From Methylotenera_A sp046598525 (GTDB lineage Bacteria; Pseudomonadota; Gammaproteobacteria; Burkholderiales; Methylophilaceae), in assembly GCA_046598525.1 (NCBI GenBank), contig JBKJIJ010000004.1, forward strand, positions 124,001-188,000: a stretch of 64,000 nt of DNA. Reading direction: 5' to 3'. A model generated the notes under the pieces. That model ran no database searches. It saw only the letters and a program-made list of their open reading frames with translations, and was not told the origin of the DNA. Below, in pieces: positions 54,946 through 63,561 of this stretch (its first letter is position 1; every line of letters begins with the position of its first letter). The position numbers were made by a program, and so were the translations under genes.

Positions 54946-55914
54946 ATGATGGCAGATTTACAGAAAAAATTACTAAGCCTAACGCCAGCCACATTTAGCC
55001 CGCATGTTTTGCACGGGTTTGATCAAAACTTTCGTGAAACCAATTGCTATGGCGATTTGATTATTGAGTTGGTGCATGGCTTGGGTTTAGAGCCAACCGC
55101 CTGCTTGGCGTATACCTTGGCAGCTGATTTTGAGGGCGACCAATGGACATTTGGTAAGCCTTCGCAACACGATTTAATGCAACTTTACGGTATCCGTATT
55201 GAGGAGCTATCGCTGTATCGCGCATTAGTCGATCAAATCGTCACGCAAGTAGAACGTGGTTCTGTGCCGCTATTAGAGGCCGATGCTTATCACCTGCCAG
55301 ATACCGCCGGTATTGACTACCGAGCCAACCACGTTAAAACTACCATTGCTATTACGTATATAAATGTAGCCAATAAAGTGATGCGTTATTTTCATAACGC
55401 GGCCTTTGCCGAGTTAAGTGGTGACGATTTTGACGGTATTTTGCAGCCGCTTATCAGCACGCAAAAAGGCTATTTGCCACCGTATTGTGATATTGCTAAG
55501 CTGGATTATGTGAGTGAGCCCTCACAAGCAGATTTAAGAGAAATTGCATTTACTAGCGCTAAAACACACCTTAGTAAACGCCCGCGCCACAACCCTATTG
55601 CTTTACACAGCGCCGCGATGCAAGAACATCAACAAGCCATTATACAAGGCGGCTTACCAGCGTATCATGCTTATACCTTTGTGGCTTTGCGCCAGATGGG
55701 CGCGGCACACCAATTAGGCGCCCATTTTTTACGTTGGTTAAATGCCGACGATGCAAACTTAATAGCCGCTGCCGATGCGTTTGAGCAGATTTCAGCCAGC
55801 GCCAAAATGCTGGTATTGAAACTGGCGCGTGTTAGCCATAGCGGAAAACCTGCAGATTTGACAGCCATTTTTAATGATATGGCTAACCAGTATTTAGATG
55901 CGGCATTTGCATAA
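54946..55914 (+). CDS. DUF1839 family protein
   Basis: A 322-residue protein that starts right after the ligase stop. It has the DUF1839 signature: DAYHLPDTAGIDYRANHVKTTIA, given here in part as YHLPDTAG and HVKTT, then RYFHNAAFAEL. DUF1839 proteins accompany amino acid:CP ligases in many genomes; the likely role is an acyltransferase-like or hydrolase-like step that accepts the aminoacyl group, but no reaction is proven. Helical C-terminal half. No signal peptide. Confidence 0.88.
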   Translation: MMADLQKKLLSLTPATFSPHVLHGFDQNFRETNCYGDLIIELVHGLGLEPTACLAYTLAADFEGDQWTFGKPSQHDLMQLYGIRIEELSLYRALVDQIVTQVERGSVPLLEADAYHLPDTAGIDYRANHVKTTIAITYINVANKVMRYFHNAAFAELSGDDFDGILQPLISTQKGYLPPYCDIAKLDYVSEPSQADLREIAFTSAKTHLSKRPRHNPIALHSAAMQEHQQAIIQGGLPAYHAYTFVALRQMGAAHQLGAHFLRWLNADDANLIAAADAFEQISASAKMLVLKLARVSHSGKPADLTAIFNDMANQYLDAAFA

Positions 55915-55919
55915 AAATA

Positions 55920-58469
55920 ATGGCATCGCACCAAGCCCATTCTGCTTTAGCACATTCCCTGTTATCACTGGCGGGTGAAGCCGTTCGGCCATTAAGCACG
56001 CAGGCTGGCTGCCAGTTTGAGCTTATAAGCACGCCCAGCAACGCCTACCAAACGCCTGCCGATATTCCAGTGGACGCCTTGTTTGTGGCGGCTGATATTC
56101 CCAATACAATAACAGCGCAAGATGCAGTCAAGGCGGATCAATTCGATCACTGGTTGCGACTTAATTTTGAAGCTGCAGCTAATAAAGAACATCTGCAATT
56201 TTTGCAGTTTGAGGGCTTGCTTACACATGCCGATGTGTTTTTAAATGGCGTGTTAATTCTGCAGTCGCACAATGCTTTTCATACACATCTGCTAGAGGTG
56301 GCGCATCAGCTAAAAGCCAATAATCAATTGCATATTTGCTTTAGAGCTATCGCGCCACTGCTTGCGCAAAAGCAGCCGCGCGCACGCTTTCCAACTAGAT
56401 TAATTAACCAGCGGCATTTGCGCTTTATACGCACGCCCACGTTGGGCTATATGCCAGGCTTTTCGTCAGAAGCCAAATTAATCGGCGCTTTCAGGCCAAT
56501 TAAGCTGATTACACAGACGCAATTTGTGGTGCAAATCGCACACGTGAATGCGGTTTTAATCGGTGATAAAACGGGCAAGGCTTCGGTTAGCTTGAGCCTA
56601 AAATGTTTAGCTAAAATCCCAAAGATGGGCGCTTTTGTACTTGTAGATGAGGCAACTCAAACAGAAATTACGCGCGCAAAAGCCAATTTTAATTGTGTGG
56701 ATAATATCGCGCATTTTGAGGCTGATATTGAAGCGGCAAACATTGAAGCCTACTGGCCGCATACGCACGGCATGCCAACGCGTTATTTATTAAAACTGGT
56801 GTTATATTCGAATAGTGACGGGCAAGAAATTGTAATTGGACACTACGGTTTTCGCCGCATTACACGCGCCAATGCGCACGATTTATCGCTGCAAATCAAT
56901 AACACCGCTATGTTTTTACGCGGTGCTTGTTGGACCCCAATGAATCTACTCAGCTTGCAAACTTCAGTTGCAGAGTTGCGCCAACGCCTGCTGCTACTTA
57001 AAAATGCTGGCATCAATATGCTGCGCCTGCCAGGCAATATGCCGTATGAGTGCGATGATTTTTATGAAATGTGCGATGAGCTTGGCATTTTAATTATGCA
57101 AGATTTTGCCTTTACCAACTTTGATTATCCTGAAGATAACGCTGAGTTTGTGGCCAGTGTGCAGCAAGAAGCTGTGACATTTTTGCGCAAACACGGCCAC
57201 CGTGCCTGCTTAATACTGCTGGCTGGCAATAGCGAGGTGGCGCAACAAGCAGCAATGATGGGCGTAGATTTAGAACAAATTCATAACCGTATTTTTGATG
57301 AAATACTCAAAAATATTTGTGCAGAACATGCGCCTAATGTGCCATATGTTAGCTCTAGCCCAAATTCAAACAATATTCTGTTTCATGCCGGAAACGGCAC
57401 ATCGCATTATTACGGTGTGGGCGGTTATAGACGTAGTTTTGACGATGCGCGCTTGTTTAAAGGCCAATTTATTGCCGAATGTTTGGCTTTTTCGCATGTG
57501 CCAGAAGACGCAAGTTTGTACCAGTTTTTTAATAACGAATTTATGCCTGCGCATCATCCAAGCTGGAAACAAGGCGTGCCGCGCGATAATGGATCGGGCT
57601 GGGATTTTGCCGATATTACCGATTATTATATTGAGCAATTATTTGGCATTAACCCAAGCCAGTTGCGCATTACCGAGCCGCAACGTTATTTGGATGTGTG
57701 CCGCGCCACCAGTTGCGAAGTGGTTGAGCGCACCATGAATATTTTGCGTGCAAACAGCGCCCAAGGCCGCGCCGCCTTGGTATGGTATTTGCACGATTTA
57801 AAAACTGGCGCAGGCTGGGGCTATATCGATAGCTTAGGCGTACCAAAATCGGCATTTTATGGATTAGCGCGCGCATCGCAGCCAAGCACTATTTTGTTTG
57901 TAGATGAAGGTTTAGAAGGTTTGGCCGTTTACTTAGCGCATGATGGCGCAGCAGCGCTAAATTGCCAGCTTGAAATCGCCTTAATTACGGCTAAGGGTGC
58001 AATATTTGAACGAGCAATTCAACCTTGCCAGCTCACGCCAAATAGCCTTAAGCGCGTTAGCGTAGATGCTTTTTTAGGCAGATTTGTAGATTCGAGCTAT
58101 GCCTACCGCTTTGGCGCGCGCGGATTTGTAGCTTGTGTAGCAAAGCTAATTGCAGAAAATGGCCAAGTAATCGCCCAAAAAACCTATGCTGACCCTGCTG
58201 TTATGCAAGACAAGCACCAAGATTTAACCTTGACTGCGCATGCGCAACAAAAAGAAAAAAACCGTTATGTGCTTACAATTAGCAGCAACAGGCCTGCCTT
58301 TTTTGCAACAATTCAAGCCGTTGGCTGCAATTTAAGAGATAGTTATGTGCATATTATGCCGAATTTTGATGCGCAGATTAATCTGCAAATGACTGGGCAA
58401 CAAGCCCTTCATGCCCGCGTACGTGTGTTCAATAATAACAAAAGTTTTCCTGTCAATATTACAGATTAA
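55920..58469 (+). CDS. Glycoside hydrolase family 2-like protein (beta-mannosidase-like)
   Basis: An 849-residue protein with sugar-binding, Ig-like and TIM-barrel domains of GH2. Candidate acid/base E439 in LAGNSEV (usually GNNE, here Asn to Ser) and candidate nucleophile E520 in FIAECLAF. There is no signal peptide, so it works in the cytosol. In this cluster it may trim or transfer a sugar on the amino-acid product; the change near E439 could alter activity. It shares one base with the thioesterase start (TAATG). Confidence 0.8.
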   Translation: MASHQAHSALAHSLLSLAGEAVRPLSTQAGCQFELISTPSNAYQTPADIPVDALFVAADIPNTITAQDAVKADQFDHWLRLNFEAAANKEHLQFLQFEGLLTHADVFLNGVLILQSHNAFHTHLLEVAHQLKANNQLHICFRAIAPLLAQKQPRARFPTRLINQRHLRFIRTPTLGYMPGFSSEAKLIGAFRPIKLITQTQFVVQIAHVNAVLIGDKTGKASVSLSLKCLAKIPKMGAFVLVDEATQTEITRAKANFNCVDNIAHFEADIEAANIEAYWPHTHGMPTRYLLKLVLYSNSDGQEIVIGHYGFRRITRANAHDLSLQINNTAMFLRGACWTPMNLLSLQTSVAELRQRLLLLKNAGINMLRLPGNMPYECDDFYEMCDELGILIMQDFAFTNFDYPEDNAEFVASVQQEAVTFLRKHGHRACLILLAGNSEVAQQAAMMGVDLEQIHNRIFDEILKNICAEHAPNVPYVSSSPNSNNILFHAGNGTSHYYGVGGYRRSFDDARLFKGQFIAECLAFSHVPEDASLYQFFNNEFMPAHHPSWKQGVPRDNGSGWDFADITDYYIEQLFGINPSQLRITEPQRYLDVCRATSCEVVERTMNILRANSAQGRAALVWYLHDLKTGAGWGYIDSLGVPKSAFYGLARASQPSTILFVDEGLEGLAVYLAHDGAAALNCQLEIALITAKGAIFERAIQPCQLTPNSLKRVSVDAFLGRFVDSSYAYRFGARGFVACVAKLIAENGQVIAQKTYADPAVMQDKHQDLTLTAHAQQKEKNRYVLTISSNRPAFFATIQAVGCNLRDSYVHIMPNFDAQINLQMTGQQALHARVRVFNNNKSFPVNITD

Positions 58470-59353
58470 TGAAGTTAGAGGCACCAACATTGACAAGTAA
58501 TTTACCACCTAAACTGTATCGCGGTTTGCTCATGCTAACCTGCTCATGGTCAGGCTCGCGCGTATCCGAAGGCTCACTATTGATTAAGGTGCATGACGTG
58601 CCTAATGCCACCAAATTGCCGTTGATTTGGTGCGGGGGCCCAGTTGAAATGCCTGCTGTAATTTCGGTTTGCGGGCAACAGCGCAATATTTATGCTTTGC
58701 GTGGCACCTACGAATTTGTCCAGCCCACTCATGACGTTATTACCGCATTAAGCCGTTATTATGCCGATGAAATTGAGCGCACGATTGCAGCAAAAAGTTA
58801 CTTAATAGCCGGTAACTGCGCAGCAGCCTACATTGCCATTGAAATTGCAGAAGTGCTACACAATCGTGGCTGTCATGTTGGGTTTTTGGGAATTGTTGAG
58901 CGGGATGTCAGTGTGAATACCTTCCCGCTAAAAGTTGCCAGAAAAATCTACACAAAAATTGATCGTATTGGCACACTCACACAACGATTTTTAAATGCAT
59001 TTTTTGGCGACAATTCAGGCGCAAGTAAAATAGAATCCATCAAAAAAATGGCTGATGTTATTATTAAAAAATTCAAAAAAGCGACGCTAGATTCGCGTAC
59101 TTTAATTCAATATAAGTCACTCGAAAATGACAAAACATATCAATTAAAACAGTACCATGACAAGATTAGCTTGATTTTTGTCAGTTGGGGCGTGTTTGGT
59201 TTTTATCGATTTAATTTCTTTCAGAAATATTGGCGAAAACTTGCGCCTAAAGGTATCACTGTCGATATTATTAATGGCTTTTCTCATGAAAATCCGCCTT
59301 GGGTAAACATTATTAAGGCGCTGAATAAGCGATTGGTAGAAGCTGGCTATTAA
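58469..59353 (+). CDS. Alpha/beta-hydrolase, thioesterase-like, with Cys nucleophile
   Basis: A 294-residue protein with the fold of NRPS/PKS thioesterases. The nucleophile elbow is IAGNCAAAYIAIE, so Cys117 replaces the usual Ser; H273 in NGFSHENP is the likely catalytic His. It probably releases the product from the carrier protein. Cys-type thioesterases in other pathways make strained or transferred products, so the change is notable. Last gene of the cluster. An insertion around residues 155-235 is basic and unrecognised. Confidence 0.75.
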   Translation: MKLEAPTLTSNLPPKLYRGLLMLTCSWSGSRVSEGSLLIKVHDVPNATKLPLIWCGGPVEMPAVISVCGQQRNIYALRGTYEFVQPTHDVITALSRYYADEIERTIAAKSYLIAGNCAAAYIAIEIAEVLHNRGCHVGFLGIVERDVSVNTFPLKVARKIYTKIDRIGTLTQRFLNAFFGDNSGASKIESIKKMADVIIKKFKKATLDSRTLIQYKSLENDKTYQLKQYHDKISLIFVSWGVFGFYRFNFFQKYWRKLAPKGITVDIINGFSHENPPWVNIIKALNKRLVEAGY

Positions 59354-59603
59354 TTGCTAAACTGATTTAACATGGCCCAAACGGCACTGTTATAAGAATC
59401 ATTCGTGCTCCCTGATTGCTGCAATTATAGCGCCACATCATGCTAACAAAAGCGATGTATCTTTTATCCTGCATTGCAAGACAAATATTTTTTATATTTT
59501 CATATCCAATTTACTGAATACTCACCTCAGCGCAATGCAAACACAGGCTTGGTTTGCGCAAAATTCTCATTAAAAGGTGCATAAAAAGTTAATGCAAAGC
59601 CTA
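59354..59603. other. AT-rich intergenic region, no gene seen
   Basis: Between the thioesterase gene and the nrdJa promoter. No open frame, tRNA, terminator or clear repeat was recognised. It may hold upstream regulatory sites for nrdJa. Confidence 0.6.
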
Positions 59604-59632
59604 TTGACGAACACAAAATAAAGGCATAAATT
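59604..59632 (+). promoter_or_regulatory. Promoter of nrdJa
   Basis: TTGACG (59604-59609) and TAAATT (59627-59632), 17 bases apart. It would give a leader of about 170 bases before the nrdJa ATG. Overlapped by NrdR boxes. Confidence 0.6.
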
Positions 59633-59658
59633 TGCATCCAGTGCACAATATGTTGTGT
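59611..59658 (+). promoter_or_regulatory. Tandem NrdR boxes
   Basis: GCACAATATGTTGTGT (59643-59658) matches the NrdR consensus ACACWATATATWGTGT at 14 of 16 positions. A weaker copy, ACACAAAATAAAGGCA (59611-59626, 11 of 16), lies exactly 32 bp upstream, the usual NrdR spacing. One box fills the promoter spacer, the other lies at the expected start, so NrdR would repress nrdJa. Confidence 0.7.
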
Positions 59659-59811
59659 TTAAGCCGTTTATTTATCATAAAATTGTGACAAAGCACTTTA
59701 GATTAGAAGTGCTTAATTAATTAAATCAAAGAGTTAAGTAATTAAGTTGAATTTGCAGATTATTTATGCAAATTAAATACAAAAATTAGAAAAAAATTAT
59801 AGGAGCAAGCC

Positions 59812-61992
59812 ATGCTAAAAGTAGTTGAACCAGCAAGCAAATCATCAGAAAACCAAGCAGCTGAAAACGCGGCAACTGATATCCCTTTCCAATCGGTTTC
59901 GTTGGATATTTGGGATAAAAAATATCGCTTAAAAGCCAAAAATGGCGACCATGTTGATCATAATATTGATGATTCATACTCACGCGTGGCGCGCGCCTTG
60001 GCCGATGTAGAAACCACCGAAGAAAAACGCCATGAATGGCATGAGAAATTTTTATGGGCATTGCGCCGCGGTGCAATTCCGGCAGGCCGCATTACCTCAA
60101 ACGCAGGTGCGCTAGAGCATAAACCAGCCACATCTACCATTAACTGCACCGTTTCTGGCGTGGTTGAAGATAGCATGGATAATATTTTGGGCAAAGTGCA
60201 TGAGGCTGGCTTAACCTTAAAAGCGGGCTGCGGAATTGGTTACGAGTTTTCTACATTGCGTCCAAAAGGCGCATTCGTGGCGGGCGCAGGTGCTTACACC
60301 AGCGGCCCATTATCTTTTATGGATATCTACGACAAGGTGTGTTTTACGGTATCTAGCGCTGGCGGCCGTCGCGGCGCGCAAATGGCCACATTTGATATTA
60401 GCCACCCAGACGTTACCGATTTTATTAAAGCCAAACGTGAAAACGGCCGTTTACGCCAATTCAATTTAAGCTGCTTAATCACCAAAGAATTTATGGAAGC
60501 AGTAAAAGCCGATTCTGAGTGGAAGTTGGCTTTCCCAGTGACAGAAAAAGAAGCGATTGTTGACGGCTTAAATGTTAACGACGAAAGCCAAGTAGTATGG
60601 CGAGAGTGGCCAGTTAAAGGTAAATACCTGACTAAAACTGAGGGCAAAGATGCGGGCAAAGTAGCTTGCCGCGTTTACAAAATCATTAAAGCGCGCCGTT
60701 TGTGGGATGTGATTATGTCCAGCACATACGATTTTGCTGAGCCAGGTTTTATTCTGATTGACCGCGTAAACGAAATGAACAATAACTGGTTCTGCGAAAA
60801 CATTCGCGCCACTAATCCATGCGGCGAGCAACCATTGCCGCCTTATGGCGCTTGTTTGTTGGGCTCCGTTAACCTGACTAAATTTGTTAAAAAACCGTTT
60901 ACGGATGAAGCCTATTTTGATTGGGCTGAGTACCGCGAAGTGGTAGCGATTTTCACACGCATGTTAGATAACGTTGTTGAAATCAATGGCTTACCGTTGC
61001 AACAACAACGCGATGAAATTGCGCGCAAACGCCGTCATGGCATGGGTTACTTGGGTTTAGGCTCATCACTCACCATGATGAAAATGAAATACGGCGAAGA
61101 AGATTCGCTTAAATTTACCGATGAAGTGACGCGCATGATGGCGGAAGTGGGCTGGGAAATTGGCGTTGAATTGGCGACAGAAAAAGGCGCCGCGCCGATT
61201 ATGGAAGAGAAATTTGAAATCACCGCCGATATGCTAGCAAAACGCCCAGAAATGGCGGCAGACGGCATTAAAGTGGGCCAAAAAGTGGCGGGTAAAGTGT
61301 TGTTGGGCAAATACAGCCGCTATATGCAGCAGTTTCCAGAAGGCTTGCGCAACCAAATCGCCGCCAAGGGTGTGCGCTTCACACACCATAGCTCAATCGC
61401 GCCAACAGGCACAATATCATTAAGCTTGGCGAACAACGCCAGCAACGGTATTGAGCCATCATTCGCGCATCACTATGCACGCAACGTAATTCGCGAAGGA
61501 AAAAAATCGAAAGAAAAAGTCGATGTATTCTCATACGAATTGCTGGCCTACCGCGAATTAGTCAACCCAAATGCCATGCCGTTTAGCGACAAACCAGAAG
61601 AACAATTGCCGGATTATTTCTTGGATTCTTCCACGATCATGGCCAAAGCGCATGTGGATATTCAAGCCGCGTCACAAAAATGGATCGATAGCTCAATCTC
61701 AAAAACCATTAACGTGCCGACGGATTACGATTTTGAAGATTTCAAAAATATCTACTTATACGCATATGACAAAGGCTTAAAAGGCTGCACGACTTTCAGG
61801 TTTAACCCAGAGGCTTTCCAAGGCGTATTGGTGACAGAGAAAGATTTAGAAAACACCACCTACAAATTCACGCTAGAAGACGGCACAGAGCTAGAAGTAA
61901 AGGGTAATGAAGAGATTGAGTATGATGGTGAGATACATTCGGCAGCGAATCTATATGACGCCCTAAAAGAAGGTTACTACGGTAAGTTCTAG
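59812..61992 (+). CDS. nrdJa: Adenosylcobalamin-dependent ribonucleotide reductase, large part
   Basis: Reduces ribonucleotides to deoxyribonucleotides using B12, with or without oxygen. The 726 residues match the NrdJa half of the split class II enzyme known from Pseudomonas. Seen: GVVEDSMDNILGKV, LKAGCGIGYEFS, the finger-loop NPCGEQPLPPYGACLLG (thiyl Cys and Glu), and APTGTISL. AGGAGC precedes the ATG. No N-terminal ATP-cone is seen. The C-terminal redox part is the separate gene at 62211. Confidence 0.95.
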   Translation: MLKVVEPASKSSENQAAENAATDIPFQSVSLDIWDKKYRLKAKNGDHVDHNIDDSYSRVARALADVETTEEKRHEWHEKFLWALRRGAIPAGRITSNAGALEHKPATSTINCTVSGVVEDSMDNILGKVHEAGLTLKAGCGIGYEFSTLRPKGAFVAGAGAYTSGPLSFMDIYDKVCFTVSSAGGRRGAQMATFDISHPDVTDFIKAKRENGRLRQFNLSCLITKEFMEAVKADSEWKLAFPVTEKEAIVDGLNVNDESQVVWREWPVKGKYLTKTEGKDAGKVACRVYKIIKARRLWDVIMSSTYDFAEPGFILIDRVNEMNNNWFCENIRATNPCGEQPLPPYGACLLGSVNLTKFVKKPFTDEAYFDWAEYREVVAIFTRMLDNVVEINGLPLQQQRDEIARKRRHGMGYLGLGSSLTMMKMKYGEEDSLKFTDEVTRMMAEVGWEIGVELATEKGAAPIMEEKFEITADMLAKRPEMAADGIKVGQKVAGKVLLGKYSRYMQQFPEGLRNQIAAKGVRFTHHSSIAPTGTISLSLANNASNGIEPSFAHHYARNVIREGKKSKEKVDVFSYELLAYRELVNPNAMPFSDKPEEQLPDYFLDSSTIMAKAHVDIQAASQKWIDSSISKTINVPTDYDFEDFKNIYLYAYDKGLKGCTTFRFNPEAFQGVLVTEKDLENTTYKFTLEDGTELEVKGNEEIEYDGEIHSAANLYDALKEGYYGKF

Positions 61993-62027
61993 TCATTAAA
62001 ACGGCTGCGCTTGCGATTGCGTTGTTC

Positions 62028-62084
62028 AAAATCTGTTTTAAATCCTCATGTACTACTTGTACATTCCGGTTCAAAACAGATTTT
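62028..62084. repeat. Hairpin repeat between nrdJa and nrdJb
   Basis: AAAATCTGTTTT (62028-62039) and its exact inverted copy (62073-62084) form a 12-bp outer stem; ATGTAC/GTACAT (62048-62053, 62059-62064) form an inner stem. This CTCATGTAC...TTGTACATTCCGG type sequence is a dispersed element I recall in other Proteobacteria. As RNA it could reduce transcription into nrdJb. Confidence 0.7.
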
Positions 62085-62137
62085 CGCCTAGCACTCGCAT
62101 CGCTCGCTACGTTTTACTGACTAGATTAATGAATAAT

Positions 62138-62174
62138 CCCCTCGCCCCTTGTGGGAGAGGGTTAGGGTGAGGGG
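62138..62174. repeat. Second dispersed palindrome before nrdJb
   Basis: CCCCTC (62138-62143) and GAGGGG (62169-62174) frame a CGCCCCTTGTGGGAGAGG / GTTAGGGT core, the CCCTCACCCTAACCC-type element common in proteobacterial intergenic DNA (from memory). It lies 36 bases before the nrdJb ATG. Confidence 0.65.
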
Positions 62175-62210
62175 AAAACCTCTCAAATTTAACCCAAATT
62201 GGAGAACAAA

Positions 62211-62915
62211 ATGGCAGTGAAAATTGAAAAGAAAATTACCGGCTACGCGCTAGTAAACGAGCAAGACAAAATCGATGCAGCGGCAAAAGCCACTGAATTA
62301 AAAGACTTAAATGCAAAAATCGTACAAATTGGCGAGCCGCTAGACCGCCCAGAAAAAATCACTGGCAGCACCTACAAAGTAAAAACGCCAGTGACCGAGC
62401 ATGCGCTTTACATCACCATCAACGATGTAGTGATGAACGAAGGCACACCGCAAGAGCACCGCCGCCCATTCGAAATCTTCATCAACTCCAAAAACATGGA
62501 TCACTTTCAATGGATAGTCGCCCTCACCCGCGTTATGTCTGCTGTTTTCCGCAAAGGTGGCGATGTCACGTTTTTGGTGGAAGAGCTGAAAAGCGTATTT
62601 GAACCAAGCGGCGGCTACTTTAAAAAAGGCGGCAAATTTATCCCTAGCTTGGTGGCCGAAATTGGCGAAGTGGTAGAGCAACATTTACAAGAAATCGGCA
62701 TGCTTAAAAAACCCGGTTTAGATGAACATCAACAAAAGTTGGTGGATGAGAAAAAAGCCGAATACCTAGAAAAAAGCGCATCATCTGGCGGTGAAATGAA
62801 CGCCGAAGGCTTTCCAAAAAACGCATCGCTTTGTAAAAAGTGTAATGTAAAAGCCTCTATCATTATGGATGGATGTTTGACGTGCTTAAATTGTGGTGAA
62901 AGTAAGTGCGGCTAA
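62211..62915 (+). CDS. nrdJb: Ribonucleotide reductase class II, small/redox part
   Basis: The 234-residue second half of the split class II reductase. It supplies the C-terminal segment and the redox-active and metal-binding cysteines: CKKCNVKAS, then CLTCLNCGESKCG at the end. Needed with NrdJa for turnover. GGAG starts 10 bases before the ATG at 62211; an in-frame ATG at 62199 is less well placed. Separated from nrdJa by 218 bp holding two palindromic repeats. Confidence 0.93.
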   Translation: MAVKIEKKITGYALVNEQDKIDAAAKATELKDLNAKIVQIGEPLDRPEKITGSTYKVKTPVTEHALYITINDVVMNEGTPQEHRRPFEIFINSKNMDHFQWIVALTRVMSAVFRKGGDVTFLVEELKSVFEPSGGYFKKGGKFIPSLVAEIGEVVEQHLQEIGMLKKPGLDEHQQKLVDEKKAEYLEKSASSGGEMNAEGFPKNASLCKKCNVKASIIMDGCLTCLNCGESKCG

Positions 62916-62953
62916 TTTGTTGCAAACTGTTAATTAACGGTTTACACTTATAA

Positions 62954-63232
62954 ATGATTAAAAGCTTTAAGCATAAAGGCCTAAAGTTATTTTTTGAAAC
63001 AGGCAGCAAATCTGGCATTCAACCACATCATGCAGCTAAATTAAGGCTGCAATTAGGCTTGCTAGATAGTGCAATATCGAAAGATGACGTTAGTGTGCCC
63101 TCATGGCGTTTACATGAGCTTAAAGATGATTTAGCCGGACATTACGCCATTTGGGTAAATGGCAATTGGCGGCTAACGTTTAAGTTTATTGATGAAGATA
63201 TTGAGCTGGTGGATTATCAAGACTACCACTAA
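62954..63232 (+). CDS. higB: HigB-type toxin
   Basis: A 92-residue RelE/HigB-superfamily mRNA interferase expected to cut mRNA at the ribosome. Typical sequence: FKHKGLKLFFETG at the start and the GHYAIWVNGNWRLTFKF core with catalytic-type basic residues. The toxin precedes the antitoxin, the HigBA order. It starts 38 bp after nrdJb. Confidence 0.92.
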   Translation: MIKSFKHKGLKLFFETGSKSGIQPHHAAKLRLQLGLLDSAISKDDVSVPSWRLHELKDDLAGHYAIWVNGNWRLTFKFIDEDIELVDYQDYH

Positions 63233-63254
63233 ATAGCTTTTAGAAAGAAACACC

Positions 63255-63533
63255 ATGAGCAATATGCATAATCCACCACATCCCGGCCACGTTTTGCGTG
63301 AATGGATACCAGAGAAGATGAGCGTAACTGAGGCCGCGAAAGCGTTGCAAATTTCGCGCGTCAGCTTATCTAAAATATTAAACGCCAATAGTAATATTAG
63401 TGCCGAAATGGCCATCAGGTTGTCACTTTGGCTGGGCACATCGTCTGATGTATGGCTTACCATGCAAGTGAAATACGACTTATGGCAGGCAGAGAAAAAA
63501 GCGAAGTTTGATATTAAGAGGTTGGCGGCTTGA
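63255..63533 (+). CDS. higA: HigA-type antitoxin
   Basis: A 92-residue XRE/HigA antitoxin: PPHPGHVLREWIPEKMSVTE, then the helix-turn-helix AAKALQISRVSLSKILN and WLGTSSDVWLTMQ. It binds HigB and represses the operon. AAGAAAC precedes its ATG; 22 bp after the toxin gene. Confidence 0.93.
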   Translation: MSNMHNPPHPGHVLREWIPEKMSVTEAAKALQISRVSLSKILNANSNISAEMAIRLSLWLGTSSDVWLTMQVKYDLWQAEKKAKFDIKRLAA

Positions 63534-63561
63534 ACTTGGTGAGAACAAGTGCGGCTAAAAG

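Noticed and set aside
54389..54994. Leftward frames opposite the ligase gene
   Set aside because: Shadows of a well-supported synthetase with conserved zinc ligands.
57295..57738. 147-codon frame within the GH2-like gene in another phase
   Set aside because: Lies fully inside a longer gene with conserved GH2 features; no ribosome site or recognisable domain.
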